This document shows positions 9,192 through 17,634 of a stretch of DNA of 64,000 nt, one piece after another (position 1 is the stretch's first letter; each line of letters begins with the position of its first letter). A program made the translations under genes and the position numbers. Origin of the DNA: Arenibacter troitsensis (GTDB lineage: Bacteria > Bacteroidota > Bacteroidia > Flavobacteriales > Flavobacteriaceae); NCBI RefSeq assembly GCF_900177645.1, contig NZ_FXAO01000006.1, positions 186,001 to 250,000 of the forward strand, written 5' to 3'. The notes beneath the pieces were generated by a model that saw only the letters and a program-made list of their open reading frames with translations, was not told the DNA's origin and made no database searches.

Positions 9192-9308
9192 CACCTGAAA
9201 ATGTTTCCTGGACTCATAAAATTATGATTCTAGTAACAAATTACAGTCGCAATAAAGAAATGAGAATATAATTTGGAACAGACAAATACCAAACGAATAC
9301 GTTAACAA

Positions 9309-10685
9309 ATGAAAAGTAATGTGAATTTTTTGGCTTTAATCGCTGCGCTAGGTGGTTTTCTTTTTGGTTATGATACAGCAATAATATCTGGAACCATTGG
9401 TTTTGTGAAGACCCAATTTAACCTGAGTACGGTAATGGAAGGTTGGTATGTTAGTTCCGCACTTATAGGTACAATATTTGGCGTTTTAGTAGCTGGGATA
9501 GTTAGTGATAAATATGGCCGAAAGAATATGCTTATAGCATCCGGACTGTTTTTTGCAGCTTCTGCCATTGGATGCACGCTGTCTACTTCCTTTGACAACT
9601 TAGTTATATATAGACTCCTTGGAGGAATAGGGGTAGGGGTTGCATCCATGTTATCCCCACTCTATATTTCTGAAATTGCACCAGCTAAAAACCGTGGTAA
9701 ATTGGTTGCATTGTATCAGTTGGCAATAACCTTAGGTATTTTGTTCGCCTATTTTGCCAATGCTTATTTATTGTCTGTTTCAACTTCAGACAGTTTTAAC
9801 ACAACAAGTGGTTTGGGGCATAAAATATTTGTTACTGAAGTATGGCGGTCCATGCTAGGCAGTGAAATTATACCAGCTGCTGTTTTTCTTTTGCTATTAT
9901 TGACTATACCCAAAAGCCCAAGGTGGCTAGCAACTAAAGGAAAAACGGTACGCGCTAAAAATATCTTGCTCCGGTTTATGACAGAGGATGAAGCAGATAA
10001 CGAAATTAAAAATGTTGAAGAAGTGCTTTCAAGAAAATCTATCGGTATTAAATCGGTTTTTTCAGGACCCTTTAGACTGGCAATGATTATAGGAATTTCA
10101 TTGGCTGTCTTAAGTCAACTAAGCGGTATCAATGCCATAATTTATTACGGCCCAAAAATTCTTGAGGAAGGTGGTCTACAGTTAGGTGAAGCATTAGGAA
10201 GTCAAGTACTCATTGGTTTGGTTAACGTATTGTTTACTTTTATTGCACTTTGGAAAGTAGATGATATTGGAAGAAAACCATTGTTGATATATGGGATAAT
10301 AGGAATACTGATATCATTAATAGTAGTAGGTCTATTATTTTATTTTGATGTGAATAACACGTATTTATTAATGACCTTTATACTTGCTTTTCTTGCCTGT
10401 TTTTCCTTTTCTTTTGGTCCAGTTTTATGGGTTTTGCTTTCCGAAATATACCCACTGAAGATTCGTGGAGCAGCTATGTCCATAGCTACTATGGCTGTTT
10501 GGGTGGGAGCCACTTTTATAGGGCAAATGACCCCATGGCTATTGGAAAACCTTAAGCCACATGGCACATTTTGGTTATTTGCTGCATTTATGGTTCCAGC
10601 ACTTTTTATGGTCATAAGGATACTACCAGAAACAAAAGGAAAAACTTTAGAGGAAATTGAAAATTATTGGTTAAAAAGAAATTAA
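9309..10685 (+). CDS. Sugar porter (MFS superfamily)
   Basis: The 458-residue protein has the motif set of the sugar porter family: FGYDTAIISG in helix 1, DKYGRKN in the 2-3 loop, PKSPRWL after helix 6, QLSGINAIIYYGPKI in helix 7, DDIGRKPLL in the 8-9 loop and LPETKGKTLEEIE at the C-terminus. Twelve membrane segments fit its length. It should import a monosaccharide or sugar acid across the inner membrane by proton symport (family knowledge). The stop overlaps the spacing to the next gene (SDR at 10687), so the two are co-transcribed and probably act on the same sugar released by the glycosidases of the island. Confidence 0.92.
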   Translation: MKSNVNFLALIAALGGFLFGYDTAIISGTIGFVKTQFNLSTVMEGWYVSSALIGTIFGVLVAGIVSDKYGRKNMLIASGLFFAASAIGCTLSTSFDNLVIYRLLGGIGVGVASMLSPLYISEIAPAKNRGKLVALYQLAITLGILFAYFANAYLLSVSTSDSFNTTSGLGHKIFVTEVWRSMLGSEIIPAAVFLLLLLTIPKSPRWLATKGKTVRAKNILLRFMTEDEADNEIKNVEEVLSRKSIGIKSVFSGPFRLAMIIGISLAVLSQLSGINAIIYYGPKILEEGGLQLGEALGSQVLIGLVNVLFTFIALWKVDDIGRKPLLIYGIIGILISLIVVGLLFYFDVNNTYLLMTFILAFLACFSFSFGPVLWVLLSEIYPLKIRGAAMSIATMAVWVGATFIGQMTPWLLENLKPHGTFWLFAAFMVPALFMVIRILPETKGKTLEEIENYWLKRN

Positions 10686-10686
10686 A

Positions 10687-11460
10687 ATGGGACGATTAAA
10701 AAATAAAGTCGCAATAGTTACAGGAGCCGCCGATGGTATCGGCCTTGCTATTAGCAGAGCCTTCGCAAAAGAAGGGGCCATAGTTGTAATGGCTGACATT
10801 AATGATAAAAAGTGCAGGCAAGAGGCTGATGAGCTTTTAAAACAAAATCAACATGCATTACCACTATTTTGTGATGTTGGCAATACGGATTCGGTAAATG
10901 AAATGGTCAAAACCTGTATAGAAAGTTTCGGCAAAATTGATGTTCTTGTAAATAATGCCGCTATTTCCATTTCCGGAAATATTACCAAAATGCCCGATGA
11001 GGACTGGGACCTGCTTATGAATGTAAACCTAAAAGGGGTTTTCAGATGTACAAAAGCCTGCATGCCCTATATGCTTTCTGTCGAAATGGGAAGTGTTATA
11101 AATATAGCCTCAGGCCAAGCCCACCGAAGTTGGGATGATTGGACCGCCTATGCTACCGCAAAAGGAGGTATGATTTCCATGACCAATCAATTGGCAGGCC
11201 AATTTGGGAACAAGAACATTCGCTTCAACACTATCTCCCCTGGAGCGATATTGACTCCCATGGCTACCGAAAGAATTAAAACAGAGGGAGAAAAATACAG
11301 CAAAGAATCGGAACGGCAAGCAGCAATGCTACGTTTCGGAAAACCTACGGAAGTAGCAATGGCTGCTGTTTTTCTAGCTTCGGACGAGTCTAGTTTTATA
11401 ACTGGTGATGACATGAAAGTGGATGGAGGTCTATGTACCCTACCCCGATACATGGGATAA
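10687..11460 (+). CDS. SDR-family NAD(P)-dependent oxidoreductase
   Basis: 257 residues with a complete classical SDR set: TGAADGIG at 13-20, NNAA at 89-92, and a catalytic triad of Ser142, Tyr155 and Lys159 (YATAK). The acidic end of strand 2 (ADIND) favours NAD(H). The C-terminal FLASDESSFITGDDMKVDGG is typical of glucose- or sugar-dehydrogenase-like SDRs. It starts one base after the transporter stop and ends the operon. The SDR fragment at 1-273 in the opposite unit is a second member of the same family. The pair may catalyse forward and back oxidation of a sugar or sugar acid; the substrate is unknown. Confidence 0.9.
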   Translation: MGRLKNKVAIVTGAADGIGLAISRAFAKEGAIVVMADINDKKCRQEADELLKQNQHALPLFCDVGNTDSVNEMVKTCIESFGKIDVLVNNAAISISGNITKMPDEDWDLLMNVNLKGVFRCTKACMPYMLSVEMGSVINIASGQAHRSWDDWTAYATAKGGMISMTNQLAGQFGNKNIRFNTISPGAILTPMATERIKTEGEKYSKESERQAAMLRFGKPTEVAMAAVFLASDESSFITGDDMKVDGGLCTLPRYMG

Positions 11461-11678
11461 TTTTTTTTTGAAAATGAATCCTAAGACTCCTATTCTAGGT
11501 TGTAAACATCGGATTTGTCTAAAATATTGAACAAAGAGGAATTTAATTATTTCTTTGTCTATTCAAAGACCTAATAAAAACTCCTCTTTGTTATATTGCC
11601 AGTTTACTGATTTAAAATTATGATGTCCAAATGAGATAAGGCGTCAATATGGTAACAGAATATCCAAACAGAATCCAT

Positions 11679-12107
11679 TTATTTTCTCCAAACCGACTGT
11701 ATTAGAAGACCTAACTCCGTCTGCTCTTCTTGGTTCAGATAATAAAATTCATAATCCCCCAAATGGGTATTGGCATCCTCTGTAATTAAAACTTCGGCAT
11801 CTGTTGAAAGTGCTATATTATGCCAACATCCCTTAGGAATATTATACAATTTTTTTGGCGCCAAATTAATAACCTCGAAAGAAAGCTCCTTATTATTTAT
11901 CTTGGCGGCAATTAATACGGCTTGTCCTGCCATCAATAAGAATGTTTCATCAGTGTTATGGTGAACATCAATTTTTTTAATTGCATCCGGCGCTAGTTCC
12001 GGCATAAAGTTTAATTGTGCAACTTGCCACTTTGGGCCAATTAGATACGGATTATAACCTTTACCACTATGACTATACTCTTCTATAAGTTTTTTACTAT
12101 TTTTCAT
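11679..12107 (-). CDS. Small cupin-domain protein
   Basis: 142 residues with a single cupin barrel: HHNTDETFLLMAGQ (about residues 49-62) gives the first metal-binding motif with two His and a Glu, and PKGCWHNIAL (about 91-100) gives the second with a His. No signal peptide is present. It is divergent from the second AraC gene and has its own copy of the regulator box and promoter at 12276-12341, as uxuA has at the first locus. Small cupins in uronate pathways (KdgF type) open or rearrange sugar acids, which would fit here, but the similarity is not close enough to assign that function. Confidence 0.75.
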   Translation of the reverse strand: MKNSKKLIEEYSHSGKGYNPYLIGPKWQVAQLNFMPELAPDAIKKIDVHHNTDETFLLMAGQAVLIAAKINNKELSFEVINLAPKKLYNIPKGCWHNIALSTDAEVLITEDANTHLGDYEFYYLNQEEQTELGLLIQSVWRK

Positions 12108-12490
12108 GGCTTACTTGAAATATCGGCAAATTTAATCATTCAATGAACTGATCAAAAAAGATGCCTAGCTAAAATTAAACTTGTGGCAATTACTTCTATT
12201 TATATATCCAGTATTATATTTCTGAATTGCATTCGTTGATAGAGACCAAATAAATATTAATTCTTTTATAATGGTTGCAAGTTATATATTTGGGAGAAAG
12301 GCTCCTTCATAGTTTTTAACCTTTTTAGAATGGATATTAACATTGAATAGATTTTTTAAGTATATTTAGAAAAAGTCAGGTTATTTCTTTAATCATTCCA
12401 CTTTTACACAACTCATGATATGATTTAATTCATTTTTAGCTAGTCAGATACAGTTAATTAAAACCTTACCTAATTTAAGTTGCTCATTAA
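12108..12490. other. Divergent intergenic region between cupin and AraC copy 2
   Basis: This 383-bp stretch contains no gene. It holds the regulator box and promoter for the cupin gene (12276-12341), which is almost superimposable on 2806-2871, and the AraC copy 2 leader. The segments TGCAAGTTATATATTT and GAATGGATATTAACATTGA are identical between the two loci, whereas the DNA between and around them has diverged. Confidence 0.7.
12276..12341 (-). promoter_or_regulatory. Predicted regulator box plus promoter for the cupin gene
   Basis: On the minus strand GTTAATATCCATTC (12341-12328) is followed after exactly 43 bp by TAACTTGCA (TA at 12284-12283). The element is conserved base for base with the uxuA promoter at 2806-2871, while the 43-bp spacer has changed extensively except for a GGTTAAAAAC block that matches GGATAAAAAC at the first locus. 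Transcription would start near 12270, giving a leader of about 160 nt. Confidence 0.7.
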
Positions 12491-13360
12491 ATGAAAGCCT
12501 CGTTCTATAAAATAATATTTGACACAAAGGCCCCATTGCACTGTTCCTTTATCGATCTTCCAGCTTTTGATCATCCATGGCATTTTCACCCGGAGTTTGA
12601 GTTGACCTTAATTCTTAAAAGTGACGGAATCCGATATATAGGAGACCACACCTCAAGATTTAAAGAAGGAGATTTGGTCTTAGTAGGTCCCAATTTACCT
12701 CATTTGTGGCAGAACAATAAATCACATTTGGAAGATAGCAAAAGAGTGAGCCAAGCTATCGTGCTTCAGTTTCCGGAGGATTTTATAAAAAGGGTTTTTG
12801 CAGATACTTTAGAACTACAGACCCTAGTAGAGCTTTTTAAACAAGCGGAAAGAGGGATTTCATTTTCCAAAAAGACCAGCGCACAAATCTCACCATTGTT
12901 AATGGAAATTCATAAAAGGGATGGGCTTCGTAAATGGTCGGCCGTATTTAATCTTTTATCAGAACTGACAGAGGCAACTGATTACAATCTTTTGGCCAGT
13001 CCTGGCTACACTCCTCACCTAAGCAATAGAGATTTTGATTTAATGAATCAAATATTCGATTATATCAGAAATAACATTGAAAATAAAATTTCCCTTCAAG
13101 AAATGGCCGATATGGCCTGCCTAACCAAGCCTTCCTTTTGCCGACTTTTTAAACAGAAGACCGGGAAATCCTTTTTTGCATTTTTGAATGAGTATAGAAT
13201 AAATAACGCAAAACGAATGTTGTTGGAAGATAAGCGGCGATCCATAGGCCACATTGCGCAGAAATCAGGATTTCCCAGCGTGCAGCACTTCAATTCCAAA
13301 TTTAAAGAGTTTAATAACGGATTAACTCCTTCTCAATACATAAATGCCAAAGGGATTTAA
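12491..13360 (+). CDS. AraC-family transcriptional regulator with N-terminal cupin (copy 2)
   Basis: 289 residues, paralogue of the regulator at 2940-3818. The cupin half carries HPWHFHPEFELTLIL and GDLVLVGPNLPHLW; differences from copy 1 cluster in the middle (about residues 80-120), so the inducer may differ or the response may be tuned. The helix-turn-helix half (KISLQEMADMACLTKPSFCR to GFPSVQHFNSKFKE) is nearly identical, so operator recognition is expected to be shared. The gene is bracketed by inverted boxes at 12328-12341 and 13462-13475. It separates the cupin gene from the GH38 mannosidase. Confidence 0.93.
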   Translation: MKASFYKIIFDTKAPLHCSFIDLPAFDHPWHFHPEFELTLILKSDGIRYIGDHTSRFKEGDLVLVGPNLPHLWQNNKSHLEDSKRVSQAIVLQFPEDFIKRVFADTLELQTLVELFKQAERGISFSKKTSAQISPLLMEIHKRDGLRKWSAVFNLLSELTEATDYNLLASPGYTPHLSNRDFDLMNQIFDYIRNNIENKISLQEMADMACLTKPSFCRLFKQKTGKSFFAFLNEYRINNAKRMLLEDKRRSIGHIAQKSGFPSVQHFNSKFKEFNNGLTPSQYINAKGI

Positions 13361-13734
13361 AACTGCTTTAATCTCTTAAATTCTATATAAAGATAAAATC
13401 CAAAAAAAATAGGTCAACAAACGGTTGTTTACAATCCTACAACTTTTTCATGGACAATATAGTTAATATTCATTCAAAATTGGAAAACACAGCTTTAAAA
13501 ACAAGCTCATTTATCTTCTAATTTTGTAATGTTTGCCGTATGAATATGGAAAGCTGAAAATCTTTCCTAAACATTAATTATATGCAAAATTAATAATAGT
13601 TACAAAGTATATTCCAGCATGCCATTAAAATCTGAACACCATATTATCTTTCTAAATGGGCATATTATAATGGACTGATCATGCAGAATATTTTTAGCAC
13701 ACTTAACTAGTAAAACCAAATAAAATTTATCCAC
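13361..13734. other. Leader and promoter region of the GH38 gene
   Basis: This 374-bp stretch has no gene. It holds the box and promoter at 13462-13526 and a long leader of about 200 nt before the GH38 start. No hairpin or riboswitch was recognised in the leader. Confidence 0.6.
13462..13526 (+). promoter_or_regulatory. Predicted regulator box plus promoter for the GH38 gene
   Basis: GTTAATATTCATTC at 13462-13475 is followed after exactly 43 bp by TAATTTTG (13519-13526), a full TAnnTTTG -7 match. The box is identical to the one at 3923-3936, and the following GGAAAACAC block resembles AGAAAACAAC there. Transcription would start near 13533. Confidence 0.75.
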
Positions 13735-16700
13735 ATGACATTAAATCAATTATTAAAGGTCAAGATATGGCTGTTTATCATTTTTAATTGTACGGCTATA
13801 TATGGCCAAAGGAGCCCTAAGGTTAATGAAACCTTCATATCTGGTTACCAAGAAAAAGTAACTGGCAACGAATTACAGTATCCATCCGGGATAGAAGGAT
13901 TAACATCAACACTTATTTCTAGAGTGGATGCCGGAAATCAAAAAATGGAATGGTCAACGGCTCCCGTTTCACTAAAAAACAAAGACGGAGAAGTTACATT
14001 TGTACATTATGTTGGATATTATGCGAATAGGCCTGGGTCTGTTTTCAACTTTTATGTTGATGGTGAAAAACAAACAGAAATAGCTCTTCCGGGACTGGAA
14101 AAAACGAGTTGGACGTTAGCTCTTAAAAACGATCAAAAATTAAGTTTCGAAAAGGTTCATGAAGATAATAATCATGGTTATTTTGGTTACCTCTATTATA
14201 CCGTACCCGCCAAAAACCTAAAACCAGGAACTTCACTAAAACTAGGGTTAACAGGGAACAACGAGGAGTCCCAAACTTATTTTATGGTCTTCAAAAGAGA
14301 CCTTTCTGAATCTATTAAGGTAACGGCATTACCAGCCTTGATCAGATCCGCTGAGAATAAAAAATATCAAACCTTATTAACAGAAATCATTTCTTTTAGG
14401 GAACCTGTAAAAGCACAATTAAGTATAGATGGTAAACTGGATAGAATCATCGATTTAGAACCAGGAATACAAACCTTGAAGATTTCCTACCCTGAAGTAT
14501 ATAAAGAAAAAACTATTACCTTAAAACTGGATGCCGGCAAGGAGCCTATGATTACAAAAATAAGACTCAAACCTGTAAAGAAGTGGAAAGTCAATTTTGT
14601 ACAACATTCCCATACCGATATTGGGTACACTAGGTCACAAACAGAGATTTTGGCAGAACATCCCCGGTACATAGATTATGCACTGGATTATTGCGATGCT
14701 ACCGATGATTACCCTGAAGAATCAAAGTTTCGATGGACCTGTGAAGCCTCATGGGCAGTGGACGAATTCTTAAACAGTAGATCTCAGACCCAAATAGACC
14801 GATTAAAGCAGCGGATTAAAGAAGGAAGAATTGAGGTGACAGGTATGTATTTTAACTTTAACGAACTTCCTGACGAGCAGTCGTTGGCAGCTTCTTTGGC
14901 CCCAATAAAAAATATTTCCGATAAAGGAATAAAAATCACATCTGCTATGCAGAATGATGTTAATGGTATTGCATGGTGCATGAACGACTATTTTAATTCC
15001 TTGGATATAAAATATTTAACCATGGGAACCCATGGTCACAAGGCATTGATATCGTTTGATACGCCTTTGGCATTCTGGTGGGTTTCTCCTTCAGGCAATA
15101 AAATGTTGACATTCAGGGCAGAACATTATATGCAAGGAAATACCTTTGGTGTTCACACAGATAATTTTGAAGATTTCGAAAAAGGTCTGCTTAATTATTT
15201 AATTAAACTTGATGAAAGAGGCTATCCCTACGATATTACCGCAATACAGCATTCAGGTTTTATGACAGACAATTCTCCTCCTTCAATTAAATCCAGCGGC
15301 CTAATAAAAAAATGGAATGAGAAATATGAATGGCCAAAAATTAAAACAGCGATTGCAAGTGATTTTTTTGAAGAATTCGAAAACAAAAACGGGAAAGAGC
15401 TTATTGAAGTTAAAGCCCACTGGCCAGATTGGTGGACTGATGGATTTGCTTCGGGTGCTAGAGAAGTTGCAGCAACAAGAAATGCCCATGTAGATCTTAT
15501 TGCAGGCCAAGGAGGTTTGGCCATGGCCAAGCTTTTAGGTTCAAAAATGCCCAAGGGTATAAAAGGACGCGTATTTGAAGCCAATAAGGCACTATTATTT
15601 TATGGAGAACATACTTTTGGGGCACAAGAAAGTGTTAGTCAACCTTATAGTAAGGCAACCATGGAACAACGCGAAATAAAAGAATCATATGCCTGGGAAG
15701 CCTCTAGACGAGCTAGCATGATAGGAGAAGAAGCTATAGGTCTGCTAAGCGAATATATGGGGAAAACCAAAAATCCTTCATTGGCAGTATTCAATACATT
15801 GAACTGGGAACGTGAAGGATTGGTAGAAATCTTTATAGATCATCAACAAGTGGTTCCGGGAAGTAAAATACGCCTGGTAGATGAGCAGGGGAAGAAATAC
15901 CCCGTACAAGTACTAAAACCTTGGCATGGAGGAACGTATTGGGGCGCCTGGGTAGAGAATATACCAGCTTTTGGTTACAAAAAATTCGACATTGAAGTAT
16001 ATAAAGAACAACACTCCCATTCACATGGGGATGAAATGCATCGGCACGGTGAACAGGAAAAAAACTTGAACTATCAAGAAAAACAGGATCATATATTATT
16101 GGACAACCCTTGGTATTCAATTAAAATTGATAAACTTAAAGGTACCATATCGCAGATATATGACAAAGATCTTGCTAAAAATATTATTGATGAAAAATCT
16201 GAATATAGTCTAGGTGAATTTATTCTGGAAAAAATAGGGGGAAGAGCCCAATTGTTCACCAATAGAACTGCTAACGGTGAAAGTAACGGCCCCTTAACGG
16301 ATTATACCCGACAACCTCTTGATAGCGTTTGGCTTTCCGAAATAAGGGAAGGTGAGATATGGAACACAATAAAATTTAGAGGAAAGACAGAGACGGCCTA
16401 CGATCATTCTGACGCCTTTTCACTAGAATTAAAAGTTTATAATACCACAAAACGAATAGACTTTGATTTTGAACTTAAGAAAAAGCCTATTACCAATCCA
16501 GAAAGCTTTTATATTTCCTTCCCATTTGAATTAGAAAAAGGAAAAATACATTTTGAAATATCTGGAGGTCCAATGGAAGCTGGAGTTGACCAAGTACCTG
16601 GATCCGCCAATGACTGGAATACAGTCCAAAATTTTGTGCAAATTAAAAATGATAAGGAACAAATTGTATTGGTATCCCCTGAAGCCCCAATCATGCAATT

Positions 16701-17205
16701 CGGAGCTATCAATACAGGCCGATTTGAATATAAAGGCGTACCTCAAAGTAATAACTTGTATAGTTGGCCAATGAACAATTATTGGACAACAAACTTTAAT
16801 GCAGACCAAAGAGGCATGTATACTTGGACATATCAATTAACCAGTATGGACAAAAACAGTGATAAGGAGGCTACCAAATTTGGCTGGGGTAGCAGAGTGC
16901 CTTTTTTAGCTAGAGTAATCCCTGCAAGTGTTTTAGAAAAGAAAGCGACAAATACCTTATCAATCCTATCAAATATTCCAGATAATATTCTTATCGTTAA
17001 TGCGACACCGTTAGAAGATGAAAATGGAATAATACTTCATTTAAGAGAAGTAAGCGGTAAAGAAAGCTCCTTTATTCCAGAAATCTTTTCTGGAAAAACC
17101 ATCAAATATTTTGAAACAAATGTAATTGGAGACGAAATTAAAGAAACCTCAAAATTAAACATGAAAGCTCTGGAAAGTAAATTCTTCAAACTTAGTTGGG
17201 AATAA
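13735..17205 (+). CDS. Secreted glycoside hydrolase family 38-type alpha-mannosidase
   Basis: 1156 residues. A signal peptide ends near residue 25 (TAIYGQ). After about 260 residues of N-terminal beta domain comes the GH38 catalytic domain, recognised by HSHTDIGYT with metal ligands His291, His293 and Asp295, by QNDVNG with the likely nucleophile Asp408, and by GTHGHKA. C-terminal beta domains follow (about 700-1156), with NTLNWERE, DNPWYSIKIDK and DFDFELKKKP. GH38 enzymes are zinc-dependent retaining alpha-mannosidases. A His-rich insertion (EQHSHSHGDEMHRHGEQ, about 757-773) is unusual. The enzyme should act in the periplasm or at the surface on alpha-mannosides. It is expressed from the box-promoter at 13462 and followed by a strong terminator. 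Confidence 0.88.
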   Translation: MTLNQLLKVKIWLFIIFNCTAIYGQRSPKVNETFISGYQEKVTGNELQYPSGIEGLTSTLISRVDAGNQKMEWSTAPVSLKNKDGEVTFVHYVGYYANRPGSVFNFYVDGEKQTEIALPGLEKTSWTLALKNDQKLSFEKVHEDNNHGYFGYLYYTVPAKNLKPGTSLKLGLTGNNEESQTYFMVFKRDLSESIKVTALPALIRSAENKKYQTLLTEIISFREPVKAQLSIDGKLDRIIDLEPGIQTLKISYPEVYKEKTITLKLDAGKEPMITKIRLKPVKKWKVNFVQHSHTDIGYTRSQTEILAEHPRYIDYALDYCDATDDYPEESKFRWTCEASWAVDEFLNSRSQTQIDRLKQRIKEGRIEVTGMYFNFNELPDEQSLAASLAPIKNISDKGIKITSAMQNDVNGIAWCMNDYFNSLDIKYLTMGTHGHKALISFDTPLAFWWVSPSGNKMLTFRAEHYMQGNTFGVHTDNFEDFEKGLLNYLIKLDERGYPYDITAIQHSGFMTDNSPPSIKSSGLIKKWNEKYEWPKIKTAIASDFFEEFENKNGKELIEVKAHWPDWWTDGFASGAREVAATRNAHVDLIAGQGGLAMAKLLGSKMPKGIKGRVFEANKALLFYGEHTFGAQESVSQPYSKATMEQREIKESYAWEASRRASMIGEEAIGLLSEYMGKTKNPSLAVFNTLNWEREGLVEIFIDHQQVVPGSKIRLVDEQGKKYPVQVLKPWHGGTYWGAWVENIPAFGYKKFDIEVYKEQHSHSHGDEMHRHGEQEKNLNYQEKQDHILLDNPWYSIKIDKLKGTISQIYDKDLAKNIIDEKSEYSLGEFILEKIGGRAQLFTNRTANGESNGPLTDYTRQPLDSVWLSEIREGEIWNTIKFRGKTETAYDHSDAFSLELKVYNTTKRIDFDFELKKKPITNPESFYISFPFELEKGKIHFEISGGPMEAGVDQVPGSANDWNTVQNFVQIKNDKEQIVLVSPEAPIMQFGAINTGRFEYKGVPQSNNLYSWPMNNYWTTNFNADQRGMYTWTYQLTSMDKNSDKEATKFGWGSRVPFLARVIPASVLEKKATNTLSILSNIPDNILIVNATPLEDENGIILHLREVSGKESSFIPEIFSGKTIKYFETNVIGDEIKETSKLNMKALESKFFKLSWE

Positions 17206-17313
17206 TACTCGTATACCATGAATCTTTTGCAAAATTGATTAAAACGACTACATTCAAAATAAGAATCTTAGATAGAAGTTCATTTAATAGCATAGGAGTA
17301 ACCTAATATGTTA

Positions 17314-17350
17314 GTTTAAGGCGGACAATTTTGTTCCGCCTTAAACTTTT
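17314..17350 (+). terminator. Intrinsic terminator after the GH38 gene
   Basis: A perfect 12-bp stem, GTTTAAGGCGGA (17314-17325) with TCCGCCTTAAAC (17335-17346), and a 9-nt loop, followed by a short T run. It closes the transcript of the mannosidase. Confidence 0.8.
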
Positions 17351-17417
17351 AAACAAGGAAAACCCGATTTTGGACTTGATCCTCCATTATTTTCCTTAGT
17401 TTTTTTGATTCTTGATT

Positions 17418-17439
17418 GTTGTACCTATGTTGTACCCAT
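17418..17439. repeat. Tandem 11-bp repeat beside tRNA-Asp
   Basis: GTTGTACCTAT (17418-17428) is immediately followed by GTTGTACCCAT (17429-17439), a tandem repeat with one mismatch. It lies just beyond the terminator of the tRNA-Asp gene, where integrated elements often leave attachment-site traces, but no integrase is present. Confidence 0.45.
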
Positions 17440-17445
17440 CAAAAA

Positions 17446-17472
17446 CAAAAAAGCCTTCAATCTCTTGAAGGC
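17446..17472 (-). terminator. Intrinsic terminator of tRNA-Asp
   Basis: On the minus strand GCCTTCAA, a GAGA loop and TTGAAGGC (17472-17453) are followed by TTTTTTG. The stem is eight perfect base pairs and lies 14 bp after the tRNA 3' end. Confidence 0.85.
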
Positions 17473-17486
17473 CTTTGTTTACTAAG

Positions 17487-17560
17487 CGGTCCGGACGGGA
17501 CTCGAACCCGCGACCCCCTGCGTGACAGGCAGGTATTCTAACCAACTGAACTACCGAACC
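17487..17560 (-). tRNA. tRNA-Asp (anticodon GTC)
   Basis: The minus strand reads GGTTCGGTAGTTCAGTTGG at the 5' end and folds into a full cloverleaf: acceptor stem GGTTCGG/CCGGACC (one G-T pair), D-arm with GTTCAGTTGGTTAGAAT, anticodon stem CCTGC/GCAGG around loop CTGTCAC, and T-arm GCGGGTTCGAGTCCCGT. The anticodon GTC decodes Asp codons GAC and GAT. The 74-nt gene has discriminator G and no encoded CCA. It is followed by its own terminator. Confidence 0.97.
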
Positions 17561-17634
17561 GTGGCGTTTAGCGAGTGCAAATATACACCCCTTATTTAAT
17601 TGCACAAACAATTTTTTAAAAATAATGCATGTTT

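Noticed and set aside
17396-17611. Minus-strand open frame of 71 codons across the tRNA-Asp gene
   Set aside because: It reads straight through the tRNA and its terminator; the tRNA explains the sequence fully.
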